Source of the DNA: Mesorhizobium sp. NFR06 | GTDB lineage: Bacteria > Pseudomonadota > Alphaproteobacteria > Rhizobiales > Rhizobiaceae | Assembly: GCF_900115245.1 (NCBI RefSeq) | Contig: NZ_FOVT01000018.1 | Location: forward strand, 49,808-113,807 | Direction of reading: 5' to 3' | DNA: 64,000 bases | Shown here: positions 23,797 through 31,199 of the stretch, one piece after another | How positions within the stretch are numbered: position 1 is the first letter of the stretch | Layout: the number at the start of each line of letters is the position of its first letter | Made by a program: the position numbers and the translations under genes | Notes under the pieces: model-generated | The model's database searches: none | Told to the model about the DNA's origin: nothing | Seen by the model: only the letters and a program-made list of their open reading frames with translations

Positions 23797-26337
23797 ATGT
23801 CTCGGGAGACGTTCAATCGGCGAGTCTCGAGAATGACATCCATGCGTTTTCCCCGTGCCAATCCTTCCGGCGTTTCCGCCTACGACGACGACCACGGTCG
23901 CGCGGAGGACGCCGGGCGCCGTGGCGCGGTCCCGCAACCGCAGGCGCAAGCGGGGCGCGTCGTCTCGCTGCGCGCTGCGTCGGAGAGCGAATCGAATGCC
24001 GCTCGCGCCGCATCGGTCGATTCGCCCGATGGCGGCGAATTCGGCCGCCCGGCCTGGCAGGATTATTTCTTCCTGGCGCCCAATGTGCGTTTCACCCGCA
24101 CGCCGGACACCGATCTCGCCAGGCGCACGGCTGCGCATACGGAAGATGCCGCGCCGACTGTTCCGGGGAGAAATGAGGCCACGGCACCCGCCCGCGAGCC
24201 AGCCCGGGCCGTGCCGACGGTCCCGGCGGCAGCCAATCCAGTGCGGCCGGTCCGGGCAATTCCCGCCGTCTCCGCCGCCCCCGCCGCGCCGCCGGCGCAA
24301 ACCAAACCGGTCCGCGCAGCTTCCGCTGTTGCTCCCGCTGCTCCCACCGTCCCGTCGCCGGCCGTCGGCGCTCCGGCGCCCAAGCCGCGTCCGACCGGAT
24401 TGCGCTGGTCCTATCTTTCCGATCATGCCTTTTTCGAATTCGGCATGCCTTTCCTCGCCGAGCGTCTGGCGCGGGCGCGCCTGAACGAAGCCGCGCAGCC
24501 GTCAGCTATCCCGCAGCCAGCCGTGATGCCGCCGGCGCATGTTCCGATGGCGGCGCCGACCGAGCCGCGCCCGGTCTCGCAAGGCGAGGCAATGTCATTT
24601 TATCGCGTCATTGAATGGCGCGCTGGCGTGGCAAGCACAAACGCCGCGTCAGCGACCTTGGCGGCGCCGGCTTCCCCGGCCGGTCGATCCATGGAAACCA
24701 CGCCAGCCTCCAATGCAGCCCGTAGCCGGGCCGTCAAAGCGGCGCCCTCCTTGCCCGTCGCCGGCAAGGTCGTGCCCCTACCCGCTTCGACAGGCTACCA
24801 GCTTCCCTCCGAGGAGCTTTTGCAGACGCCGCCCGAAGGCCAGGGTTTCTACATGTCGCAGGAGCGGATGGAGCAGAACGCCGACCTGCTCGAAAGCGTG
24901 CTGGAGGATTTCGGCGTCAAGGGCGAGATCATCCATGTCCGGCCGGGTCCGGTCGTCACCCTCTACGAGTTCGAGCCGGCGCCGGGCGTGAAATCCAGCC
25001 GCGTCATCGGCCTGGCCGACGATATCGCCCGTTCCATGTCGGCAATCTCGGCGCGCGTCGCCGTGGTGCCGGGCCGCAATGTCATCGGCATCGAGCTGCC
25101 CAACGAAACGCGCGAGACCGTTTATTTCCGCGAGCTGATCGGGTCGGCCGGCTTCCGCAACACGTCCTGCAAGCTGGCGCTCGGGCTGGGCAAGACGATC
25201 GGCGGCGAGCCGGTGATCGCGGAGCTCGCCAAGATGCCTCACCTGCTGGTGGCGGGCACCACCGGTTCCGGCAAGTCGGTCGCCATCAACACCATGATAT
25301 TGTCGTTGCTCTACCGGATGAAGCCGGAGGAATGCCGCCTCATCATGGTCGATCCCAAGATGCTGGAGCTGTCGGTCTATGACGGCATCCCGCATCTTCT
25401 GACGCCGGTCGTCACCGATCCGAAGAAGGCCGTCACAGCGCTGAAATGGGCGGTGCGCGAGATGGAGGACCGCTACCGCAAGATGGCGCGTCTCGGCGTG
25501 CGCAACATCGACGGCTACAACCAGCGCGCGGCAGGCGCCCGCGACAAGGGCGAGGTCGTGACCATGCAGGTGCAGGCCGGCTTCGAGAAAGGCACCGGCG
25601 AGCCGCTGTTCGAGGAGCGCGAAATCGACCTCGCGCCGATGCCCTATATCGTCATCATCGTCGACGAGATGGCCGACCTGATGATGGTTGCCGGCAAGGA
25701 GATCGAAGGCGCTATCCAGCGCCTGGCGCAGATGGCGCGCGCCGCCGGCATCCATTTGATCATGGCCACGCAACGCCCGTCCGTCGACGTCATCACCGGC
25801 ACCATCAAGGCCAATTTCCCGACCCGCATCTCGTTCCAGGTGACATCCAAGATCGACAGCCGCACGATCCTGGGCGAACAGGGCGCCGAGCAACTGCTCG
25901 GCCAGGGCGACATGTTGCACATGGCCGGCGGCGGGCGCATTTCGCGCGTGCATGGCCCCTTCGTTTCCGACGTCGAGGTCGAGCACGTCGTGGCGCATCT
26001 GAAAGCGCAAGGCCGCCCCGAATATCTCGACACCGTCACCGCTGACGAGGAAGAGGAACAGGAAGCGGCCGATGCCGGGCCGGTCTTCGACAAGGGCGCG
26101 ATGGCCGAAGAGGACGGCGACGCCCTCTATGAGGAAGCCGTCAAGGTGGTCAAGCGCGACAAGAAATGCTCGACCTCCTATATCCAGCGCCGCCTTGGCG
26201 TCGGCTATAACCGCGCCGCCTCGCTGGTCGAGCGCATGGAGAAGGAAGGCCTGGTCGGCGTCCCCAACCATGTCGGCAAGCGCGAGATCCTCACCGGCCG
26301 TCGCGACCGCGAGCCTGAACGCGACGGGATGGATTGA
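23797..26337 (+). CDS. FtsK/SpoIIIE family DNA translocase lacking the membrane domain
   Basis: This 846-residue protein has no membrane helices. Its first ~330 residues are disordered, rich in Ala, Pro and Val. The motor follows: FtsK alpha domain (ELLQTPPEGQGFYMS), Walker A GTTGSGKS at about 487-494, Walker B VIIVDEMADL at about 620, and a C-terminal winged-helix gamma domain (TSYIQRRLGVGYNRAASLVERM) that normally reads KOPS sites. Some rhizobia carry such a soluble paralogue beside full FtsK. It may act in chromosome dimer resolution or DNA packaging. The start is uncertain: ATG 23797 or 23833, neither with a good ribosome site. Confidence 0.88.
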   Translation: MSRETFNRRVSRMTSMRFPRANPSGVSAYDDDHGRAEDAGRRGAVPQPQAQAGRVVSLRAASESESNAARAASVDSPDGGEFGRPAWQDYFFLAPNVRFTRTPDTDLARRTAAHTEDAAPTVPGRNEATAPAREPARAVPTVPAAANPVRPVRAIPAVSAAPAAPPAQTKPVRAASAVAPAAPTVPSPAVGAPAPKPRPTGLRWSYLSDHAFFEFGMPFLAERLARARLNEAAQPSAIPQPAVMPPAHVPMAAPTEPRPVSQGEAMSFYRVIEWRAGVASTNAASATLAAPASPAGRSMETTPASNAARSRAVKAAPSLPVAGKVVPLPASTGYQLPSEELLQTPPEGQGFYMSQERMEQNADLLESVLEDFGVKGEIIHVRPGPVVTLYEFEPAPGVKSSRVIGLADDIARSMSAISARVAVVPGRNVIGIELPNETRETVYFRELIGSAGFRNTSCKLALGLGKTIGGEPVIAELAKMPHLLVAGTTGSGKSVAINTMILSLLYRMKPEECRLIMVDPKMLELSVYDGIPHLLTPVVTDPKKAVTALKWAVREMEDRYRKMARLGVRNIDGYNQRAAGARDKGEVVTMQVQAGFEKGTGEPLFEEREIDLAPMPYIVIIVDEMADLMMVAGKEIEGAIQRLAQMARAAGIHLIMATQRPSVDVITGTIKANFPTRISFQVTSKIDSRTILGEQGAEQLLGQGDMLHMAGGGRISRVHGPFVSDVEVEHVVAHLKAQGRPEYLDTVTADEEEEQEAADAGPVFDKGAMAEEDGDALYEEAVKVVKRDKKCSTSYIQRRLGVGYNRAASLVERMEKEGLVGVPNHVGKREILTGRRDREPERDGMD

Positions 26338-26368
26338 TTTCAGATGGATCGGTCCCCGGCGGGCGACG

Positions 26369-27040
26369 TCAGCCGCCGTTCGCCACCAGGGCGATGGCGG
26401 CTCGCAATTCGTCGAGACCCGCGGCTTTCTCCGATGATGTCGCCAGGACCACGGGGAACGCCGCCGGGCGCTTCTTGATCTTGGCCAGTGTCTCCTCGAT
26501 CAGTCTCGGCACGCCGGCCGCCTTGATCTTGTCGGTCTTGGTCAGGACCACCTGGTAGGAGACCGCCGCCTTGTCGAGCAGGGTCAGCACTTCCTCGTCC
26601 TTGGCCTTGATGCCGTGGCGGGCGTCGATCAACACATAGACGCGCTTCAGCGTCACGCGCCCCTGCAGGTATTCGTAGATCAGCTTGGTCCATTCATCGA
26701 CCTTGTCCTTCGGCGCGCTGGCATAGCCGTAGCCCGGCATGTCGACCAGCGCCATCGGCGGCAGGTCGGCGCCTTCGCCGGAAAACCCGTCCGGCACGAA
26801 ATAATTGAGCTCCTGCGTGCGTCCAGGCGTGTTGGACGTACGCGCCAGGCCCTTGTGCCCGACCAGCGCGTTGATCAGCGACGACTTGCCGACATTGGAG
26901 CGCCCGGCGAAGGCGATCTCCGGCGGGCCTTCCGGCGGCAGGAACTTCATCGACGGCACGCCACGGATGAAGATCCACGCGCGGGTGAACAGCTCCGGAA
27001 TGATTGCAGTTTCGCTCATGGGTTTGTCGGGCGCGTTCAA
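26369..27040 (-). CDS. engB: Ribosome biogenesis GTP-binding protein YsxC/EngB
   Basis: This essential GTPase acts in assembly of the large ribosomal subunit. GTPase motifs are G1 GRSNVGKSS, G2 TPGRT, G3 DMPGYGYA, and G4 TKTDK. I favour a TTG start at 27040, because GGAGG lies seven bases upstream and TTGA overlaps the stop of the acetyltransferase gene. The ATG at 27019 would give a 216-residue protein. In most Rhizobiales this gene follows yidC. Here an acetyltransferase gene and two repeats lie between them. Confidence 0.94.
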   Translation of the reverse strand: MNAPDKPMSETAIIPELFTRAWIFIRGVPSMKFLPPEGPPEIAFAGRSNVGKSSLINALVGHKGLARTSNTPGRTQELNYFVPDGFSGEGADLPPMALVDMPGYGYASAPKDKVDEWTKLIYEYLQGRVTLKRVYVLIDARHGIKAKDEEVLTLLDKAAVSYQVVLTKTDKIKAAGVPRLIEETLAKIKKRPAAFPVVLATSSEKAAGLDELRAAIALVANGG

Positions 27041-27675
27041 GCCGCTGCCTCCAGCCTGGAAATATCGGCGCCGCGAATGGCATTGAGGTTGCGGCTGATC
27101 TTGTCGACCGGCCAGTCCCACCAGGCCGCCTTGAGCAGCCGCCGCACCGTGAATTCGTCGAAGCGCATCTTCACTATCCTCGCCGGATTGCCGGCCACGA
27201 TCGCATAAGGCGGCACGTCGTGCGTTACAACCGATTTCGCTGCCACGATGGCGCCGTGGCCGATGTTGACGCCCGGCATGATCGCCGCGTCCATGCCGAT
27301 CCACACATCATTTCCGATCGTCGTGTCGCCGCGGATCTCCTTCGACCAGGTCTCGGGGTCGAACCCTTCCTCCCAGCCATGGCCGAAGATGTTGAACGGA
27401 TAGGTCGAGAAGCCTGACATGGCATGGTTGGCGCCGTTCATGATGAAGCGTGCGCCCTCCGCGATGGCGCAGAATTTGCCGATGATCAGCCTGTCGCCGA
27501 TGAAGGGATAGTGATGCAGCACGCATTTCTCGGCGAATTTGTCGGGACCGTCGGGGTCGTCGTAGTAGGTGAAGTCGCCGATCTCGATGTTGGGCGCGTT
27601 TACCAGCCCCTTCAGGAAGCCGACGCGCGGATGCATCGCGATGGGATGCTTGATGTTGGGATTGGGTCCGCTCAT
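27037..27675 (-). CDS. Vat/CatB-type (xenobiotic) O-acetyltransferase
   Basis: This 212-residue left-handed beta-helix protein has the features of the xenobiotic acetyltransferase family (streptogramin and type B chloramphenicol acetyltransferases). It shows NIEIGDFTYYDDPDG, the loop NGANHAMSGFSTYPF carrying the catalytic histidine, WIGMDAAIMPGVNIG and DVPPYAIVAGNPARIVKMRF. The ATG at 27675 has GGAGGG upstream. It ends in a TTGA overlap with engB. Family resemblance alone does not prove antibiotic resistance, because many chromosomal members acetylate sugars or unknown alcohols. It looks inserted into the conserved yidC-engB neighbourhood. Confidence 0.88.
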   Translation of the reverse strand: MSGPNPNIKHPIAMHPRVGFLKGLVNAPNIEIGDFTYYDDPDGPDKFAEKCVLHHYPFIGDRLIIGKFCAIAEGARFIMNGANHAMSGFSTYPFNIFGHGWEEGFDPETWSKEIRGDTTIGNDVWIGMDAAIMPGVNIGHGAIVAAKSVVTHDVPPYAIVAGNPARIVKMRFDEFTVRRLLKAAWWDWPVDKISRNLNAIRGADISRLEAAA

Positions 27676-27764
27676 CGCCGTCCCTCCATGGTTTGCAGGC
27701 ATGTTCGGCCGGCGATGCCCGCGCGATCAAACTAACGTGATCCTTCCACAGCACCAACCGCTCA

Positions 27765-27944
27765 GTGGTTGCCGCCGGCCGCGCCACGCTCGGCGGCCTG
27801 GTCAAGCTGCAGGCGACGATCATCAGCTGTGTCGACGACTTCAAGCTGATGATGATCCTGTCTTTGGCCGCCATCCCGCCGGTGCTCTTGCTGCGCAAGC
27901 CCGGCACACCGGCCAAGGTCGATCACAGCGCAGTCATGGAGTGA
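27765..27944 (+). pseudogene. C-terminal fragment of a DHA2-type MFS transporter
   Basis: This frame gives 59 residues ending in a TGA. It contains VKLQATIISCVDDFKLMMIL and LSLAAIPPVLLLRKP, the pattern of the last helix and tail of EmrB-type permeases, where a DxF stretch precedes the final membrane segment. No start codon or upstream helices remain. It is a remnant of a gene that once lay downstream of or beside the acetyltransferase, possibly a drug pump. Confidence 0.7.
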
Positions 27945-28053
27945 AGGCGTCGCCCGGCTCGGCCATCCGGCCATCGATCCCGGCTCAATCGTCGACACGC
28001 TGCCGCGGGCGCTTCTGTCGCCGACGTTGGAGATTGGCCGACACCGCCGCGAC

Positions 28054-28214
28054 GTCGTCATACTCGGGCTTGACCCGAGTATCCACGCCGTGACCCTTGC
28101 CGTAGGGTGCAACGGCGCAGAATTCTGTAACCCTTGCGACGTCTTAGCATCACGGCATGGATTCTAGGGTCTGCGCGCGTCGCTGCGCTCCTTGCTCCGC
28201 CCTAGAATGACGAC
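28054..28214. repeat. Dispersed repeat, family B copy 1
   Basis: The element has terminal inverted repeats GTCGTCAT at 28054-28061 and ATGACGAC at 28207-28214. An inner hairpin region reads ACTCGGGCTTGACCCGAGT. It has a second copy 112 bases downstream and a third at 54514-54671. All three contain the block AGAATTCTGTAA and the run GTCTGCGCGCGTCGCT. It is non-coding. Its palindromic form and repetition suggest a mobile or structural intergenic element. Confidence 0.8.
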
Positions 28215-28326
28215 CGGACTGACACGCCTCGGTCAATCGCGGAGGTTGGCGCTGTGGCTGAAATTGGCGGTGGGTTGAGCGGCCGCCCCCGGCGCGGGCC
28301 AACGCGATTAGCCGAGACCCTCATGA

Positions 28327-28488
28327 CGTCGTCATACTCGGGCTTGACCCGAGTATCCATGCCGTGACCTCTGCCGCAGAGTGCAACGGCGCAGAATTCT
28401 GTAACCGTTGCAACGCCTTAGCGTCACGGCATGGATTCTAGGGTCTGCGCGCGTCGCTTCGCTCCTTGCTCCGCCCTAGAATGACGAC
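28327..28488. repeat. Dispersed repeat, family B copy 2
   Basis: This copy is about 90% like copy 1, with the same terminal inverted repeats (GTCGTCAT at 28327-28334 and ATGACGAC at 28481-28488). It has the same orientation, so the two form a direct repeat that could recombine. The shared inner block ends in CTCCTTGCTCCGCCCTAGA. Confidence 0.8.
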
Positions 28489-28551
28489 CGGGAAGAGGGA
28501 CATGGCCAATCTCGAAGGTTGGCGACCGCACATTGGGCCTGATCAACAAAA

Positions 28552-28573
28552 CCCCGGCCAAACAATGCCGGGG
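28552..28573. terminator. Bidirectional hairpin terminator downstream of yidC
   Basis: The seven-base-pair stem CCCCGGC (28552-28558) / GCCGGGG (28567-28573) has an eight-base loop. The plus side is followed by CTTTTTCGTTTT and the minus side by TTTTG. It lies 30 bases beyond the yidC stop on the minus strand and is the likely end of the rpmH-rnpA-yidC transcript. Confidence 0.8.
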
Positions 28574-28602
28574 CTTTTTCGTTTTAGAAGTTCAGGAGCC
28601 TT

Positions 28603-30432
28603 CTATTCCGCCGGCGATGGTTTCTTGCGGAACAGCGCCGCCAGATTGTCCCACAATTCGATCTTGGCGCCCTGGCGCTTCATGATCACGCCCTGCTGCA
28701 GGATCGACAGCGTGTTGTTCCAGGCCCAGTAGATGACGAGGCCGGCCGGGAAGCTGCCCATCATGAAGGTGAAGATCACCGGCATCCAGGTGAAGATCGC
28801 CGCCTGCGTCGGATCCGGCGGCGCCGGGTTCATCCGCATCTGCAGGAACATGGTGATGCCCATGACCACCGCCCAGGCGCCCATATGCGGCAGGAAGGCG
28901 GGCGCCGCGAACGGCAGCAGGCCGAACAGGTTGAAGATCGACGTCGGATCGGGCGCCGCGAGGTCGTGGATCCAGCCGAAGAACGGCGCATGCCGCATCT
29001 CGATGGTGATGTAGAGCACCTTGTAGAGGGAGAAGAAGACCGGGATCTGCAGCGCCACCGGCCAGCAGCCGGCCAGCGGATTGATCTTCTCGGTCTTGTA
29101 GAGCTCCATCATCGCCTGCTGCTGCTTCATCTTGTCGTCCGCGTATTTCTCGCGGATCTCGACCATCTTCGGCTGCACCTTCTTCATGTTCGCCATCGAG
29201 GCGTAGGACTTGTTGGCGAGCGGGAAGAAGATGGCCTTGACGATGACGGTGGTGGCGAGGATCGCCAGGCCGAAATTGCCGAAGAACTTGTAGAGCGTGT
29301 CGATGAGCCAGAACATCGGCTTGGTGATGAAATAGAACCATCCCCAGTCGATCATCAGGCTGAACTGGCGGATATGACGGTCGGCTTCGTAGGCATTGAT
29401 CGTCGAGACTTCCTTCGCGCCGGCGAATATCTCCGACTCGATCGTTGTCGATTGGCCGGGCGCAACGCTGATCGCGTCGGACAGGAAATCGGACTGGTAG
29501 CTGTGGCTGTGCGGTCCGTCCTTGAACTCGAAATAGGAGAACTTCGGCTGGAAGGGCTGCTTCTCCGTCGGGATAAGCGTCACGGCCCAGTACTTGTCGG
29601 TGATGCCCAGCCAGCCATTGGTCGACTTGCCGGGCGTGTATTCCTTGTCCTTCTCGATCTTGGCGTATTTGTACTCCTGCAGCCCTTCGCTGCCGGTCAC
29701 GCCGATCAGGCCCTCATGCAGCACATAGGTGCTGGCGACGGCCGGCTTGTCGAAGCGGGTGACGCGCCCGTAATTGTAGAGCGAGACGGCGGCCGTTCCG
29801 GAATTCTGCACCGTGTCGGAAACGGTGAACATGTAGTTGTTGTCGATCGAGATGGTGCGCTTGAACGTCAGGCCCTTGTCGTTGGTGAAGGTCAGCGTCA
29901 CCGGCGTCGATGGCGTCAGCGTCGGATTGCCGTCGACGCTCCACACCGTATCCGCGCCCGGTACCTTGCCTGTCGCGTCGTTGCCGACGAAGCCGATTTC
30001 GGCGAAATAGCCGTTGGGCAGCGAGGAGGGGTTGAGCAGTTCGATCTCGGGCGAGTTCTTGTCGACCGTCTCGGTGTAGTGCTTGAGCTTCAGGTCGTCG
30101 AGGCGCGCGCCGGTCAGGTTGATCGAGCCCTCGAGGCTCGGCGTGTCGATCTTGACGCGCTTGGTCGCGGCAACGGCCTGATCGCGGCTGGCCGCCGTCA
30201 CGGTATCGCCGCCGGGCGCGGTCGGGATGGCGCCGGGCGCCGGGGCCGGCGTTCCGGCCGCGCCTGGATTGGTTCCCTGCGCTTCCTTCTTCTGCGCCTC
30301 GACGCGTTGCTGCTCGATGCGGGCCTGCTCGCGCTGCTGCTCCATGCGCGGGTTCATGTAGAACACCTGCCAGAGCGTCAGGATCAGCACCGACAGCGCG
30401 ATGGTGATGAAGAAATTGCGGTTGTTTTCCAT
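28603..30432 (-). CDS. yidC: Membrane protein insertase YidC
   Basis: This is a 609-residue Oxa1-family insertase that places proteins in the inner membrane alone or with SecYEG. The N-terminal helix (residues 7-24, FFITIALSVLILTLWQVFY) is followed by a large periplasmic domain with a proline/alanine-rich insert (about 60-85). The conserved transmembrane core begins near 370 and contains PLAGCWPVALQIPVFFSLYK. The C-terminus is basic (LFRKKPSPAE). It starts seven bases after rnpA and is co-transcribed with rpmH-rnpA. The usual partner engB is displaced by an inserted acetyltransferase and repeats. Confidence 0.98.
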   Translation of the reverse strand: MENNRNFFITIALSVLILTLWQVFYMNPRMEQQREQARIEQQRVEAQKKEAQGTNPGAAGTPAPAPGAIPTAPGGDTVTAASRDQAVAATKRVKIDTPSLEGSINLTGARLDDLKLKHYTETVDKNSPEIELLNPSSLPNGYFAEIGFVGNDATGKVPGADTVWSVDGNPTLTPSTPVTLTFTNDKGLTFKRTISIDNNYMFTVSDTVQNSGTAAVSLYNYGRVTRFDKPAVASTYVLHEGLIGVTGSEGLQEYKYAKIEKDKEYTPGKSTNGWLGITDKYWAVTLIPTEKQPFQPKFSYFEFKDGPHSHSYQSDFLSDAISVAPGQSTTIESEIFAGAKEVSTINAYEADRHIRQFSLMIDWGWFYFITKPMFWLIDTLYKFFGNFGLAILATTVIVKAIFFPLANKSYASMANMKKVQPKMVEIREKYADDKMKQQQAMMELYKTEKINPLAGCWPVALQIPVFFSLYKVLYITIEMRHAPFFGWIHDLAAPDPTSIFNLFGLLPFAAPAFLPHMGAWAVVMGITMFLQMRMNPAPPDPTQAAIFTWMPVIFTFMMGSFPAGLVIYWAWNNTLSILQQGVIMKRQGAKIELWDNLAALFRKKPSPAE

Positions 30433-30439
30433 CGAAAGC

Positions 30440-30793
30440 CTATCGTGTTCCGCGCAGCCGGCGGGAAAGCTCGGCCTTCAACTGGCCGAACGGAATGGCG
30501 AGCACGTCTTCACGCCCGACGATGACATAGTCACTACCGGGCGTCATGTCATCGGCAGCATGAACGCGCACGGCTTCCCTCAGCCGCCGCCGGACGCGGT
30601 TGCGTACCACGGCGTTGCCGACCTTCTTGGTCACGGTGTAGCCGACGCGCGGCGCAAGGTCGTCGCCACGGTCGAGAACTTCAACGAGAAAAAGCCGTCC
30701 GCGGCGTTTCTCGCCGCCGCGCACAGCCAGGAAGTCCGCGCGTTTCAGAAGCCGCCCGGGAGCTTTCCCCTTTGGCTTGCCGGTTGCGGGCAA
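30440..30793 (-). CDS. rnpA: Ribonuclease P protein component
   Basis: This basic protein partners the RNase P RNA in cleaving tRNA 5' leaders. The conserved RNR motif is seen in VGNAVVRNRVRRRLREAVR, and FLAVRGGEKRRGRLF is the substrate-binding region. I prefer the TTG start at 30793 (LPATGKPKGK), 16 bases after the rpmH stop. It gives 117 residues, the usual size. An ATG further up at 30898 would run through rpmH in another frame, giving 152 residues and an unnatural leader. It overlaps nothing and is followed closely by yidC. Confidence 0.93.
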   Translation of the reverse strand: MPATGKPKGKAPGRLLKRADFLAVRGGEKRRGRLFLVEVLDRGDDLAPRVGYTVTKKVGNAVVRNRVRRRLREAVRVHAADDMTPGSDYVIVGREDVLAIPFGQLKAELSRRLRGTR

Positions 30794-30809
30794 CGATCTC
30801 GTCTTTCGT

Positions 30810-30944
30810 TCAGGCGCTGAGCCGCTTGCGGCCGCGATTGCGGCGTGCGGCAACGACGCCGCGGCCACCCTTGGTGGCCATGCGGGCACGGAAACCATGC
30901 CGGCGCTTGCGGACGAGCTTGGACGGTTGGTAGGTACGCTTCAT
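30810..30944 (-). CDS. rpmH: 50S ribosomal protein L34
   Basis: This 44-residue protein begins MKRTYQPSKLVRKRRHGF and is extremely rich in Arg and Lys, the signature of bacterial L34. It is the first gene of the rpmH-rnpA-yidC cluster on the minus strand. It sits in a different frame from the long open frame at this place, so it is easily missed. The 255-base gap upstream (30945-31199) must contain its promoter, but no clear hexamers were assigned. Confidence 0.97.
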   Translation of the reverse strand: MKRTYQPSKLVRKRRHGFRARMATKGGRGVVAARRNRGRKRLSA

Positions 30945-31199
30945 TTGTTTTAATACCGCGGCGTGCGGCCCTTCTTGATTCTGTCACTCTGTAACAGGAG
31001 CTTTGCCGGGCCGGCTTAGGCGCGATCGAAACCGCGCCGGGACGAATGGCCCGAGCGTGAGCGGGCTTATAGAAAGAAGGTTTTTGGAAGTCAATCCGCC
31101 CCGCCGCGAGGCAATTTTTTGGCAGGGCGACGATGAAATTGGCAAAAAAGCCGCAAATCGCATAATCTTGGCCGATCAAGCCTTTGTGAATGCGCGTCA

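Larger units (their letters stand above)
27703..28602. other. Gene-poor stretch with MFS remnant, two repeats and the yidC terminator
   Basis: About 900 bases hold no intact gene. They contain the C-terminal MFS fragment at 27765-27944, two copies of a 160-base repeat (28054-28214 and 28327-28488) separated by about 110 bases, and a terminator hairpin after yidC at 28552-28573. The rest, 27945-28053 and 28215-28326, shows nothing recognisable. Confidence 0.7.

Noticed and set aside
24778..26271. 497-codon frame opposite ftsK
   Set aside because: It is antisense to the FtsK motor domain and has no recognisable family.
28885..30525. 546-codon frame opposite yidC
   Set aside because: It mirrors yidC and the composition is biased to Arg, Asp and Val with no motif.
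30794..30898. 152-residue version of rnpA starting at 30898
   Set aside because: It would overlap rpmH in another frame and add a non-homologous leader. The TTG at 30793 gives the usual length.
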